Positions 28,111-38,164 of a DNA stretch of 64,000 nucleotides are shown piece by piece. A program made the position numbers and the translations under genes. The DNA comes from Sphingobacterium athyrii (GTDB lineage: Bacteria; Bacteroidota; Bacteroidia; Sphingobacteriales; Sphingobacteriaceae). Location of the stretch: positions 361,878 through 425,877 of the forward strand of contig NZ_QCXX01000006.1 of assembly GCF_003071065.1 (NCBI RefSeq). The letters run 5' to 3'. Within the stretch, counting starts at the first letter, position 1, and each line of letters begins with the position of its first letter. The notes under the pieces are model-generated. The model was not told where the DNA came from and ran no database searches. It saw only the letters and a program-made list of their open reading frames with translations.

Positions 28111-28713
28111 TTAATACATATCTTCTTCATCAATAAAATTATAACCATTATTGATCAGCAACTGGAGATATTCATCGAAACTATCCGCTATGACGCAAAA
28201 CTCATCGGGATCATGCACGAAACGTACTATTTGCCCTTTTTTACCTTTTTCTGAAGGACTGAAATCTACGAATAATTGTGAAGTGCCACCGTTGTTCATA
28301 CAGTCGGAAAAATGAAGCCATTTTAAGTTCGCTGATTTATCAGTAATCTTGCTATCAATTTCCACGTGGTCATATTTCCGATCGATATAATCAGCATAAT
28401 AGGTATGTGCAATAGATTGATTTTCGATCATCTCTTTAGAAGAAAGTAGATAATATGGATACTCATTTAAGTCAGACCCTAGAAAGAAGAAAGCTATTTC
28501 CTCATCGGCGTAGGTTCGCCAATAGGTCCCATCAACATACTCGAGCAGTTCTACGAGTGCTTGGGGGATATCTGAAAATATCTCTTTGAGCTTCTCCAGA
28601 TCTGTTTTATTTGCACCATGTTTAATCTGTTCAAAATGATCCCAGGCTTCCTCGCCATTGTTGTCATAGTAAGTCTTTTTTAAGCCCAATAGATATTTTT
28701 CCGCTATTTCCAT
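28111..28713 (-). CDS. SMI1/KNR4 (SUKH)-family protein
   Basis: 200 residues, acidic, cytoplasmic. The SUKH pattern is visible: LKEIFSDIPQALVELLEYVDGTYW, then FFFLGSDLNEYPYYLLSSKEMIE and the late FVHDPDEFCVIADSFDEYLQLLI. SUKH proteins are commonly immunity proteins against nuclease toxins delivered by type VI or contact systems. No toxin gene is adjacent, so this would be an orphan immunity gene in the accessory region. Function inferred from family. Confidence 0.8.
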   Translation of the reverse strand: MEIAEKYLLGLKKTYYDNNGEEAWDHFEQIKHGANKTDLEKLKEIFSDIPQALVELLEYVDGTYWRTYADEEIAFFFLGSDLNEYPYYLLSSKEMIENQSIAHTYYADYIDRKYDHVEIDSKITDKSANLKWLHFSDCMNNGGTSQLFVDFSPSEKGKKGQIVRFVHDPDEFCVIADSFDEYLQLLINNGYNFIDEEDMY

Positions 28714-28897
28714 TTATTTTTCTTCTAGTAATGTGAAGTTAATTAAATTTTATGAGGCAATAAAAGCAAATACTGTCAATTTTCCTTTTCTATCTAATTT
28801 TTATAAAAAGCGGTTAAATTTACAATGTTATGCAAAATAAAAGATCAAAAATATTTTTGTATAAGCCTTAAAAAGGTAGTTGCAATTAATTCATTAA

Positions 28898-31105
28898 ATG
28901 GTTAATTTAATGAAAATTTTAATTATGAGATCTAATAGCCTATTTATTTTCCTTGTTGTTCTTCTAACGACGATCTCGAATCGTCTGTATGGTCAACAAA
29001 ACTTTAACTTTTCATTTGATAAGCCCATTGGTAGCCCTTGGTTCAATATCGGAGACACTACCGCCTTCAAGAGCCGTATCAATCAGAATACATATTACAG
29101 TGCAAAGGGAGCACTCCAGATTGAAAGCATAAAGAAAAATAAAGGATTTGGTGGAATCATGATGTGGTTGCCGTCAAATTTAAAAGGCGATTCCATTGAG
29201 GTATCTGCCATGATCAAGCGCGAGAATATCACAGAAGGATCCTATGCTGCGATGATGTTGCGAATAGATCCGAAAGTCTTTTTTGATAATATGGCTAATC
29301 GTCAAATTCGGGGAACAAAAAATTGGGAAAATATTAAGCTGAAGACGAAGCTGGTACCCGACCAAACCGAAGGGATATCCATTGCATTTTTTCTGTCTGG
29401 GGAGGGCAAGATGTGGGTTGATGATGTACTTATTACTGTCGATGGTAAAGATATTACTAGAGAAATGGGAATATTTGTTCCGTTTGCAAAAGGGATTAGT
29501 GACCCTGTGAGTTCAGGTATTTCTGATTTTAACAATACGGCTGAGATTGATCAACGCTTGGTGGATTTGGGAAGAATCTGGGGCTTTTTGAAATATAAGC
29601 ATCCAGCGGTAGCACAAGGGAAGTACGATTGGGATCAACAGTTATTTAAGTCTATGAATACTGTTATTATGGCAAAAGATAATAAATCCATCGAGTCGCA
29701 TTACGCAGCGCTGCTAGATAGCCTTGGTACCACAGCCAATTATGCTAAACCACATGTCGAAAATGTCGTTCATGAGGTAGATTATAGCTGGATTGACGGT
29801 CTTCCTTTTAACGATGGCCTCAAGGATAAATTAAGACGTATTCGTTATAGTAGTTTCGATCAGCATCATTATTTTGATTTTGCTAAGGGTGCAGGCAATG
29901 TTCTTTTTAAGAATGAAAAAAAATACGAAAATGTATATTCTGCGGATGCGGGATTTCGTTTGTTGACGCTCTTTCGCTTTTGGAATATGATTGAGTACTT
30001 TTCTCCCTATAAAAATCTGACGGATCCCAAATGGGACACTGTATTAAAAATCTCGGTACCGGAAATGATCCTTAGCCGGGATGATAGATCTTATGGCCTT
30101 TCACTGTTGAAGATGGTGTCACGTGTTAAAGATGCGCATACAGGATTATGGAGCATACCTAAAGGCTTAGTAGGTTTTTATGGTAAGTACCGAATGCCTG
30201 TTGAAATACGCATGATAGAGGGAAAAGCCGTGGTGACTAAAGTCTTTGACAGTGAGAAATCAGGAGATAAACTTAGGATAGGGGATGTGTTAATCACTAA
30301 AGAGCATAAAAAGGTGGAAGAAATCAGAGATTCCCTATGGGCTTATATGAGCACACCAAATGAAGCGGTTGCCAATCGTGATCTGGCGCGAAAGCTTGTG
30401 ACAAGCAATAGCGAGATTGTGCGCTGTGAGTTAGTACGTGATGGCCAGCAGATTAAAGTAGATATTGCTGCAATACCCTCTGGCCAAATTAAACCTGCTT
30501 CAAGAGATACCGTGCCTTTTAAGATGATGGACAATAATATTTTGTATATCAATCACAGTTTGCTGCGTGGTAAGATGATCACAGAAAATATGGCAAACTG
30601 GAGCAAGGTAAAAGGTGTTGTGATTGATGACCGCAATTATCCTGGTGATTTTTTAGTATTCAAGCTTACACCCTTGTTGTTAACCAAGCCTACTGATTTC
30701 GTTCGTTTTACCAGCACGAGTCTTCAATATCCCGGCACTTTTGTAATGAGCAGCCCATTACAAGTTGGGGAGAATGCCAATGATTGTTATCAGGGTAAAG
30801 TGGCTATTCTGGTCAATGAAGATACGCAGAGTTCTGCGGAATATCATGTGATGGCTTACCAGGCCGCTGCCAATGTCAAGGTTTTCGGATCACAGACAGC
30901 GGGTGCAGACGGTAATGTCAGTTATATTGATTTACCAGGCAATCAAAGGACAATGCTATCTGGATTGGGTGTATATTACCCAGATCAGCGTGAAACCCAA
31001 CGTGTCGGTATTAAAATAGACCAAATTGCTAAGCCAAGTATTAAAGGTGTTCAGGAGGGTAGAGATGAGGTATTGGAGAAAGCTTTGGACTATTTAAATA
31101 AATAG
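28898..31105 (+). CDS. Tail-specific S41-family serine peptidase, exported
   Basis: 735 residues. Three possible ATG starts (28898, 28910, 28925); the last leaves a clean signal peptide ending RLYGQ. N-terminal jelly-roll-like domain about 30-180 (YSAKGALQIESIKK...KMWVDDVLITVDGKDI), a helical linker, a PDZ-like segment about 430-480 (GDKLRIGDVLITKEH), then the S41 protease domain with the Ser of DTQSSAEYHV (Ser645/646, catalytic-region SxAE) and GADGNVSYIDLPG after it. Bacteroidota use such enzymes in periplasmic processing. Stands alone with a strong downstream terminator. Confidence 0.9.
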   Translation: MVNLMKILIMRSNSLFIFLVVLLTTISNRLYGQQNFNFSFDKPIGSPWFNIGDTTAFKSRINQNTYYSAKGALQIESIKKNKGFGGIMMWLPSNLKGDSIEVSAMIKRENITEGSYAAMMLRIDPKVFFDNMANRQIRGTKNWENIKLKTKLVPDQTEGISIAFFLSGEGKMWVDDVLITVDGKDITREMGIFVPFAKGISDPVSSGISDFNNTAEIDQRLVDLGRIWGFLKYKHPAVAQGKYDWDQQLFKSMNTVIMAKDNKSIESHYAALLDSLGTTANYAKPHVENVVHEVDYSWIDGLPFNDGLKDKLRRIRYSSFDQHHYFDFAKGAGNVLFKNEKKYENVYSADAGFRLLTLFRFWNMIEYFSPYKNLTDPKWDTVLKISVPEMILSRDDRSYGLSLLKMVSRVKDAHTGLWSIPKGLVGFYGKYRMPVEIRMIEGKAVVTKVFDSEKSGDKLRIGDVLITKEHKKVEEIRDSLWAYMSTPNEAVANRDLARKLVTSNSEIVRCELVRDGQQIKVDIAAIPSGQIKPASRDTVPFKMMDNNILYINHSLLRGKMITENMANWSKVKGVVIDDRNYPGDFLVFKLTPLLLTKPTDFVRFTSTSLQYPGTFVMSSPLQVGENANDCYQGKVAILVNEDTQSSAEYHVMAYQAAANVKVFGSQTAGADGNVSYIDLPGNQRTMLSGLGVYYPDQRETQRVGIKIDQIAKPSIKGVQEGRDEVLEKALDYLNK

Positions 31106-31186
31106 GTCATTTTTAAAAATATCCTGCCAAAGAACTGGAGAGTTTTGTCAGTAAGGGGAGAGAAGAGTGGGGGTCTTTCTAAAAAT

Positions 31187-31235
31187 AAAAATACTTGATA
31201 GAATATATTATTAAGACATTCTATCAAGTATTTTT
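31187..31235 (+). terminator. Terminator after the S41 peptidase gene
   Basis: Perfect 18-bp inverted repeat AAAAATACTTGATAGAAT with 13-nt loop, A-rich and T-rich ends; could act in both directions. Confidence 0.85.
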
Positions 31236-31294
31236 ATTTGAAGGGTATTACAAATTAAATGCCTGTTCTTGTGCGGCCATAACGCGTCACGTTT

Positions 31295-31921
31295 CTATAT
31301 CGAATTACGTTTTTTTCCGTCACTAATTTTTTCTTCAAACTCTTTTAGCCATTGAGCATCCACTTTCTTAATTGCTTTCATTATAGTATGCTCTGGTACT
31401 TCCATCTTTAATTCGTAAATGGCTTCACCACGATTTCTAGGTTCTTTATCATTTTCTGATTTCCTAAAAGTATTTGTGTTCTTTACTAATCCCTTTAATA
31501 AACCACTTGTCCAATCTATAGAGGTTTCTAAGTTCAAAATTGGCGGCAGTTTTGAAATTATATCAGAATTAATAAACTGACTACCCTTTGGGAAATTTTT
31601 TATAATAATTATAACATAAGCGTTTATAAAACCGGAAATTACTTTTGTTTTTTCATTTGTTGTCTTATGTTGTATATATTGCTGTGTTTCAATATTTACT
31701 GTATTCAGCTCGAATGGATGAAAATTGTCATTAATAAAATCTTCAATAATTCTGTTAAATATTTTAGATATATAGTAAGCAGCTTCTATCGAAACTTTTT
31801 TCTTTAATGAAGAGTATTTTATATGATACTGATTAAGTAAATTGTCTATATCATTCGCAGAAAGACCTAAATGTTCTCTTGCGATCTCAACATTCTTTAG
31901 AAAAATAAGAGGTATATTCAT
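31295..31921 (-). CDS. Hypothetical protein
   Basis: 208 residues, soluble, no signal. Predicted largely helical; AT-rich (codons heavy in ATT, AAA, TTT), unlike the housekeeping genes. N-terminal NIPLIFLKNVEIAREHLGLSANDI looks like a helix-turn-helix-like start but no family is recognised. It faces the 1-kb hairpin-rich region upstream. Probably a horizontally acquired gene. Confidence 0.55.
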   Translation of the reverse strand: MNIPLIFLKNVEIAREHLGLSANDIDNLLNQYHIKYSSLKKKVSIEAAYYISKIFNRIIEDFINDNFHPFELNTVNIETQQYIQHKTTNEKTKVISGFINAYVIIIIKNFPKGSQFINSDIISKLPPILNLETSIDWTSGLLKGLVKNTNTFRKSENDKEPRNRGEAIYELKMEVPEHTIMKAIKKVDAQWLKEFEEKISDGKKRNSI

Positions 31922-32920
31922 GTTGTTTAAATAAATCCATTTCCATTTTTTAATATTATTTTGAAAAATGGAAATGGTTGTTTATATTTGCTTTATGTTA
32001 ATTGCGACAATAAGTGTGGGAGTAGTCCTACACTAACGATGTCTCTCGTTTGAGAAAACCGGCAAAATTTTACCTGCGAGAAGACTGCGAGTTCGCCATT
32101 CTATTGGATTATTTTTATCTTTACCGATATTTAATAGCCAATAGGGCGAGCTTTGCATCAGTCTTTTTGGAGGTGAAGCAGAAAAATCTCTTGTAGATTA
32201 TACTGCTATAGGGTTTCCTGCCGGTTTCCCTCAACCATATAAGCAGCAAGGTTCGCCCTATTGGTTTCTACCACTCCGAACTTCCTTAATTGGAGAGTCA
32301 CATCGTTTTTATAACCAAAATGGATTATGACAAAACGATTCAAAGACCGCCAAAAACACCATGCTTACCCCAAAGAGGTTAGCATTCGGTTTTGCTATTC
32401 AATTTTAATAAGTAAGATTATTCGGGCTCCAGAATAATCGGTTAAAAACAGTATAAAACCAAAATAGGGGATAGCGGCATCCGCATATAGTCTGTGCCGA
32501 ATAGGTATAACTAGAAAAGGCCCTTAGACTAGGTTTTTCCCGATCTGTATTTGATACACTACACCCTTAATTTTGTGTAATTAATAAAATTGCTCTTTTC
32601 GAGACTTCTAACACCTTAAAAGTAGGATTTTATTTTTAAACAGCAAAATTAAAAACTATATTTTTGTATTGTTATTCTATATCGATAAGGTCGGGTTTTT
32701 ATTTCTTTCCGAGAGGAAGCGCCATAATGACCTCTAGAGATAACTTGTAACCAATTTTTAGGCGTTTTTCGGATCTGTTAATTTTCTATTTGTTGATCAG
32801 TAGTGTTAAAAAAACTCTGCTAATGACAACCCTTTTTAATGCGAAAAAATCGCAAAGGGGGAAGCTATGCCCTTTTCATAAGATAGAGCAGGGCTCAAGT
32901 CATCTTTATGAACCTTAAAA
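31922..32920. other. 1-kb gene-poor, hairpin-dense region; candidate structured RNA
   Basis: No ORF above about 36 codons. It holds many inverted repeats: AGTGTGGGA/TCCTACACT near 32014-32034; a 19-bp helix (32138-32156 with 32246-32264) enclosing 32177-32207 (AGCAG...CTGCT with inner AATCT/AGATT). Further along: ATCGTTTT/AAAACGAT (32302-32339); GCTTACC/GGTTAGC (32363-32383, one mismatch); GATTATTC/GAATAATC (32416-32439); and a TGCGA/TCGCA hairpin near 32830-32860. A small ORF of 36 codons (32327-32437) lies inside. I do not recognise a known RNA family. Confidence 0.5.
32138..32264. ncRNA. Candidate structured RNA around a 19-bp helix
   Basis: CCAATAGGGCGAGCTTTGC (32138-32156) pairs along its full length with GCAAGGTTCGCCCTATTGG (32246-32264) with two G-U pairs. 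Inside is a second-order hairpin 32177-32207. A TATCTTTA -7-like element at 32116-32123 would start a plus-strand RNA about 8 nt before the helix. A third copy of the helix half, GTTCGCCATTCTATTGG, lies at 32091-32107. Strand and class are unknown; could also be DNA structure at an old insertion site. Confidence 0.35.
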
Positions 32921-33301
32921 ATGAACCAAAAATATATTCCAGTGCTACCCTTAGAGATAGCATTTTATGAAATAAACGACAAAGGATATGACCCTTTAAA
33001 AGTGATACGAGACTTCTGGGCCAATTACCACATTAATGACTGCTATGATAATATCGAATTAGTGATAGAAAAATATAAGTATGTGGTAGAGGTGCCTAAT
33101 GTCTTCGATGCCAATAAAAAGCATACATTTTTTCTTGATCTATTGCGTTTGCTTGTTGCATATTATCAGGTACACAGTCATGCTATAAAACTTGATGATA
33201 TCGGTTTCTCCTGTTTTAAAGTATCGGAACACTATAAAGAAGATCTTAAAATAACTAAGCGTATCCATGATTTTTTTGGACCGGCTGTAAACCTGCCTTA
33301 A
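32921..33301 (+). CDS. Hypothetical small protein
   Basis: 126 residues, soluble, acidic, no signal peptide, no recognised domain. NCYDNIELVIEKYKYVVEVPNVFDANKKHTFFLDLLRLLVAYYQVH reads as a globular helical protein. It precedes the TlpA-like/SusC/SusD genes with an 11-bp gap, so it may be the first gene of that operon. Small proteins of this kind often precede SusCD systems in Sphingobacteriaceae, function unknown. Confidence 0.6.
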   Translation: MNQKYIPVLPLEIAFYEINDKGYDPLKVIRDFWANYHINDCYDNIELVIEKYKYVVEVPNVFDANKKHTFFLDLLRLLVAYYQVHSHAIKLDDIGFSCFKVSEHYKEDLKITKRIHDFFGPAVNLP

Positions 33302-33311
33302 CAATAAGCAG

Positions 33312-34955
33312 ATGACAAATAGATCAAATCTGGTGTCTGCCTTATTGGATAGGGTAGCACATCCGGTGTCCATGAATGGCGTTGGAAAAAATAAATTAAA
33401 AAAAGTTCAATTCACATGGGATAGAAAGGCCCCCTTAGATCGTATAGTGTATCGTCTGAGGCAGATCATTTCGGCATTTACCACTGCGCCGATGCCAAAG
33501 AGTTTAAAGGATGTTATAATACCGTTAGCGCTGAAGCTACACTTTTTGGTTTTTAATTTTATTATTTGTTTTTCAAAGACGTTGAAGAATAAACAAGCCC
33601 TGTTTATTTTGGTTTGTTTGTTTCATATGTTTAGTTTATCAGCTCAGACGCCCCGCAGGGATAGCGGGGTCGATGGGCTTTCTATCCAGCCTTTGAGAGT
33701 AGGAGACAGTATTCCGGCATCGCTGTGGGACGTTCCATTGCCAATTATAAATAGTAAGGATATCGAAAATGTAAAAACATTGCGCGAGTTTCAGAATAAA
33801 AATTTGATAATCATTGACTTTTGGACCGTATGGTGTGCCCCTTGTATAAATAAGCTAAAGGATCTATCTTCACAAAATCATTTGATAGATAGTGATGCGG
33901 TGATCTTGCCAATCACCATGAATGACGCAAGATCTACCTTACGGATATTACAACAGAACGACATCGTTTTCCCTTGTGTATATAAAGACACACTATTCAC
34001 AAAATATTTTCCGCACGTAAGTGTGCCGCATCAGATCTGGATCAAAGATGGGCGGGTAGCGTATATTACCGATGGAAATTTAACGTCCATTGCCACCATC
34101 AACAATCTGGTGCGGGACAAAGCTGTCCAACTCTTGTCCAAACCATCTGAAATAAACCGTAAAGATCTGGAAACTTTATCCGCACAGGATGCTATTTCTA
34201 TCAAAACGGATAATTTGATCTTTGGTAGTTATTTTTCTAAAGCTTTGCCTTACAGTGTGTTTGCAGTAATAAATAAAAAACATTCATTGATTTTATATAA
34301 CCATTCTATTCTGGGATTTATACACTATGCGAATCGTAAAGAAATACCATTTGTGGGGATCCGTAATAGGGTAATATGGAATATTCCGGATTCATCGCGA
34401 TATCGTATGGAACTGCCTTTAGAACTTCTCAATACAAAAAATTATGAACTTGAAAGGCGTCTGCGCCTATGGAAAGAAATCAATCTGTATTGTTATTACC
34501 TGAGCAGCCACCAGGTGCTGGACGAACAAGAAAAAATGGATCTATTCAGAAGGGATTTATCCAGATTACTTCTCTCAGAATTTAACGTAAATGCATACGT
34601 TGCGGATCGAAAAGTTGAAGCCTGGTGTCTATATGTGAGGGATGCGATACTTTTTAAAAAATATTGGACGATGGACAAAGCTGCTGGAAAAACGCTTGCC
34701 GAAGAAAGATCCTATAAACTGATCAATCGGCCCTTTCAAAGCCTTGTTTCACATCTTGCAGCTAGTAACTATAGGGATAGTTTACCCATTGCTGACCTTA
34801 CTGGATATAAGGGTAACGTAAATATTGAGCTCCATGCTGATCCTAAAAATCTCCTATCAGTTGATGGGGCACTTCGAGAGTTCGGGTTGGGAATAAAAAA
34901 GGATATGACAGTCTTACCTATGCTTGTGATAGAAAGGAGGGCTGGAAATGATTAG
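33312..34955 (+). CDS. TlpA-like thioredoxin-fold protein in a SusCD operon
   Basis: 547 residues as drawn, but the first about 90 residues look unlike the rest and a hydrophobic segment ending FSLSAQTP (about 97-114) looks like the true signal peptide, so the start may be internal. A thioredoxin domain follows with active site WCAPC (C175, C178) in IDFWTVWCAPC and HVSVPHQIWI (cis-Pro region). The C-terminal 260 residues are of no known family. Its stop overlaps the SusC start by 8 bp, so the two are cotranscribed. Periplasmic disulfide handling for the outer membrane transporter or a nearby Cys-containing protein is a plausible role. Confidence 0.82.
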   Translation: MTNRSNLVSALLDRVAHPVSMNGVGKNKLKKVQFTWDRKAPLDRIVYRLRQIISAFTTAPMPKSLKDVIIPLALKLHFLVFNFIICFSKTLKNKQALFILVCLFHMFSLSAQTPRRDSGVDGLSIQPLRVGDSIPASLWDVPLPIINSKDIENVKTLREFQNKNLIIIDFWTVWCAPCINKLKDLSSQNHLIDSDAVILPITMNDARSTLRILQQNDIVFPCVYKDTLFTKYFPHVSVPHQIWIKDGRVAYITDGNLTSIATINNLVRDKAVQLLSKPSEINRKDLETLSAQDAISIKTDNLIFGSYFSKALPYSVFAVINKKHSLILYNHSILGFIHYANRKEIPFVGIRNRVIWNIPDSSRYRMELPLELLNTKNYELERRLRLWKEINLYCYYLSSHQVLDEQEKMDLFRRDLSRLLLSEFNVNAYVADRKVEAWCLYVRDAILFKKYWTMDKAAGKTLAEERSYKLINRPFQSLVSHLAASNYRDSLPIADLTGYKGNVNIELHADPKNLLSVDGALREFGLGIKKDMTVLPMLVIERRAGND

Positions 34956-37900
34956 TTGCAGATATGTTGTTGTTGTCATATTAACCTGTGTATGTTTTAT
35001 AGTCAATGCACAATGGGATATTAAAGGAAGGGTGGTCGACGAAAAAACGAAAGAGGGGATCGCAGGGGGTACTATAAAAAGCTTACAGTCAGTTATTTTG
35101 GCAAAAACGGGCGCCGATGGGGAATTTAGTTTTTCGACGCTTAGGTATGATACGGTATGGATATCGTCTGTAGGGTATAAAGGCAGGCGAGTTGTAATTG
35201 ACGGGATACGGAATAATTTCCTGATAAGCCTGACACCTGAACTGGTTATGATGGATGAGGTGCAGGTTAATACAGGCTATTATTCACTACCTAAGGAGCG
35301 AGCTACCGGAAGCTTTGATTATATAGATAATAAGAAAATACAACGGAATACATCTTCAACTGTGCTGGAGAGGTTAGAAGATATTGCACCTTCTTTACAG
35401 TTTGACAAGAGACGTATAAGCAATATGAGTGGGGACAATGGTCGTGCCACTATGCGATTGAGGGGCACAAACACCATCTATGCTGATGGCTCACCTCTGA
35501 TTGTACTTGACAACTTTCCTTATGACGGTGATATCAATGGTATCAATCCAAATGATATCGAATCTATCACGGTACTCAAAGATGCTGCCGCAACTTCGAT
35601 ATGGGGTGCCAGGGCTTCAAATGGTGTTATTGTAATGACATCAAAAAAAGGACTGAAAGATCGACCATTGTCTATCGGATTGAATGTCCTAAATTCTTTT
35701 TCATCTAGACCAGACCTGAAATATGGAAAGGAATTTATAGGAGCTAAAGACTACATTGATCTGGAACGGGATTTTTTTGAAAGAGGAATCTATGATGCGC
35801 GGTATAATGACGCCAGTAAACCACCATTATCTCCTGTAGTGATGTGGTTATATCAGCACAAAAATAATAAACTGAGTGATGCGGAGCTTAATCAGCGATT
35901 AAATGACATGGCAAAGATAGATGTGCGTGATGATGCCAAGCGTTATCTGTATCGACCGGCATTTTATCAACAGTATAATCTAAATATGCAGGGCGGCTCT
36001 TCAAACCTTAGCTATTATTTTTCGGGCGGATGGGATGGCCAGCGCCTCAATGATGTCGGTAACAGCCAAAAAAGAATCACCTTTTCATCTTCAATTAGCT
36101 ACACCCCTTTAAGACAGCTGAAGATTGATTTTGGATATGGTTTTATGGTAAATAATAGTGTGTCAAATGCTGTGGATTTTAGAAATTTTTCATACCTCTA
36201 TCCCTATATGGCATTGAAACAAGAAGACGGAGGTTCTGCGGCGGTACTTCGTGATTATAACTTGGAATATGTGGCGGACGCTCCTGCCTTTGGATTGCTG
36301 GATTGGGATTATAGGCCATTGGATGAGCTCAAGCTACAGGATAAGCGTGCAGACCTGTCTGAGAATAGGTGGTCTCTGGCAATCAATTACAACATTATGA
36401 AGGGAATACGTTTGTCACTCAATCTACAGTCATTGAAGGCATTGACAAACTATCGGAATTTAGAAAAAAAGGAGAGTTACTATGTGCGAAATTTGGTCAA
36501 TCGTTATACACAGGCAGAAGGGGACAGGATATTTCCCAATGGAGATATACTTAGCCAAAGCAGGCAGCAGTTGTTGTCTAGATCAGGAAGGCTGCAACTC
36601 GATGTCGACCGTCAATTTGGCCCTAACCGAATTGTTTTTCTCTCCGGGATGGAGCAACGTGAAGTTGTGAGTAAACTGGATGATTACACGCTATATGGTT
36701 ACGATGACCAATTGTTAACCTCGCAGATGATATTGGATTACACAGAGGTTTACCCACTTCGTCCACAGTCGTCCGGGCGAATTCCTTTCCCGATGAGTAC
36801 ACTTAGGGAAAATGTCGACCGATATCTTTCCTATTACGCAAACTTAGGTTATGACTGGAAGTCTAAATACTTACTTTCGGGGAGCATACGCTGGGATGCA
36901 TCAAATTTATTCGGAGTCAATACGAACCAAAAAGGAGTTCCTCTCTGGTCTACAGGTCTGGCCTGGAATATGGGGGAAGAGAAGTTCTTTAAAAATGATA
37001 TTATACCGTTCTTGAAATGGCGGGTCACTTATGGTAAAAACGGGAATATTGATAGAAGCATGACTGCTTATCCGACGATTTCATATAGCGTCAACTCCAC
37101 GACTAATTTACGCCAGGCGCTGGTAACTTCGCCCGGTAACCAAAATCTGCGCTGGGAGAAGGTTGCTACAATGAATATAGGAATGGATTTCAGGATAAAA
37201 GGAAAATTCAGCGGATCGTTGGATTACTACCGAAAAAATTCAGCCGATCTTATTGGTATAGACCTGATCGATCCCACAGTATACTATGGCGGTTCTCAGG
37301 CTAAGTTAAAGCGTAATTATGCCAAAATGAAAACTACAGGGGTAGACTTGACTTTGAGACATGCTGAGATTGGAAATAAAATTAAATGGTCCAATGATTT
37401 TTGGTTATCAAGAACAAGTAACGTAGTAACTGACTATTATGGTGATAATACGGTCTCTGTCCTGGGGTATACAACAGGTATGGACAAGCGCCCTCTAAAA
37501 TATAAATCGCTGGATGCACTATATAGTCTGCCATGGGAGGGGCTGGATCATAATACCGGAAATCCACTAGTGGACAATAACGGTATGGATACAGAGTATA
37601 CAAAATATATAAATAGTCTATCCATGGATGATCTCATTAACCACGGTAGTAGTGTGCCGCTCTGGACAGGTGCCTGGAGAAATAACCTTAGATGGAAAGA
37701 TCTATCGCTTAGTTTTAATATTGCTTTTAAACTTGGTTATTTTTTTAGGCGCAATTCTGTAGAATATGGCCTGCTGCTGACCAACGGTAAAGGGATGCAT
37801 GTAGATTATTTAGATCGCTGGAGACAACCTGGGGATGAACTAAAGACCAATATACCTTCAAATCCTTTTGCCAATGTAGCAAATAGGGATGTCGTTTATA

Positions 37901-38145
37901 CGCAGTCTGAAATTTTGGTGGAACAAGGGGATCATATTCGGATGCGGGATATCCGGGTCGATTATTCGTTGTCCCACTTTTTGAATACTCGATCAAAGAT
38001 AAATGATCTGTCGATTTATTGTTATCTGAACAATATAGGGATCCTTTGGCATAAAAATAAATTGGGTTTGGATCCAGACTATCCGTCAGCTTCTTTTTAT
38101 CTAGCGCCACGGATATTTTCTGTAGGAATAAAAATGAATTATTAA
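34948..38145 (+). CDS. SusC/RagA-type TonB-dependent transporter
   Basis: 1065 residues, complete. Signal peptide 1-21 (FIVNAQ), CarbopepD-regulatory-like domain about 25-95, TonB-box-like DEVQVNTGYYSLPKERATG near 108-126, plug domain with NDIESITVLKDAAATSIWG and ARASNGVIVMTSKKG near 200-245, then a beta barrel ending in KMNY. Imports an unknown substrate together with the SusD lipoprotein encoded 19 bp downstream. It overlaps the TlpA-like gene by 8 bp. An ECF sigma/FecR pair lies 3 kb further on the same strand and could regulate it in the FecR style. Confidence 0.95.
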   Translation: MISCRYVVVVILTCVCFIVNAQWDIKGRVVDEKTKEGIAGGTIKSLQSVILAKTGADGEFSFSTLRYDTVWISSVGYKGRRVVIDGIRNNFLISLTPELVMMDEVQVNTGYYSLPKERATGSFDYIDNKKIQRNTSSTVLERLEDIAPSLQFDKRRISNMSGDNGRATMRLRGTNTIYADGSPLIVLDNFPYDGDINGINPNDIESITVLKDAAATSIWGARASNGVIVMTSKKGLKDRPLSIGLNVLNSFSSRPDLKYGKEFIGAKDYIDLERDFFERGIYDARYNDASKPPLSPVVMWLYQHKNNKLSDAELNQRLNDMAKIDVRDDAKRYLYRPAFYQQYNLNMQGGSSNLSYYFSGGWDGQRLNDVGNSQKRITFSSSISYTPLRQLKIDFGYGFMVNNSVSNAVDFRNFSYLYPYMALKQEDGGSAAVLRDYNLEYVADAPAFGLLDWDYRPLDELKLQDKRADLSENRWSLAINYNIMKGIRLSLNLQSLKALTNYRNLEKKESYYVRNLVNRYTQAEGDRIFPNGDILSQSRQQLLSRSGRLQLDVDRQFGPNRIVFLSGMEQREVVSKLDDYTLYGYDDQLLTSQMILDYTEVYPLRPQSSGRIPFPMSTLRENVDRYLSYYANLGYDWKSKYLLSGSIRWDASNLFGVNTNQKGVPLWSTGLAWNMGEEKFFKNDIIPFLKWRVTYGKNGNIDRSMTAYPTISYSVNSTTNLRQALVTSPGNQNLRWEKVATMNIGMDFRIKGKFSGSLDYYRKNSADLIGIDLIDPTVYYGGSQAKLKRNYAKMKTTGVDLTLRHAEIGNKIKWSNDFWLSRTSNVVTDYYGDNTVSVLGYTTGMDKRPLKYKSLDALYSLPWEGLDHNTGNPLVDNNGMDTEYTKYINSLSMDDLINHGSSVPLWTGAWRNNLRWKDLSLSFNIAFKLGYFFRRNSVEYGLLLTNGKGMHVDYLDRWRQPGDELKTNIPSNPFANVANRDVVYTQSEILVEQGDHIRMRDIRVDYSLSHFLNTRSKINDLSIYCYLNNIGILWHKNKLGLDPDYPSASFYLAPRIFSVGIKMNY

Positions 38146-38164
38146 TCTTAAAGGAACGGATATA

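Noticed and set aside
32138..32264. Retron or group II intron RNA
   Set aside because: No reverse transcriptase is within reach and no domain V-like motif is seen.
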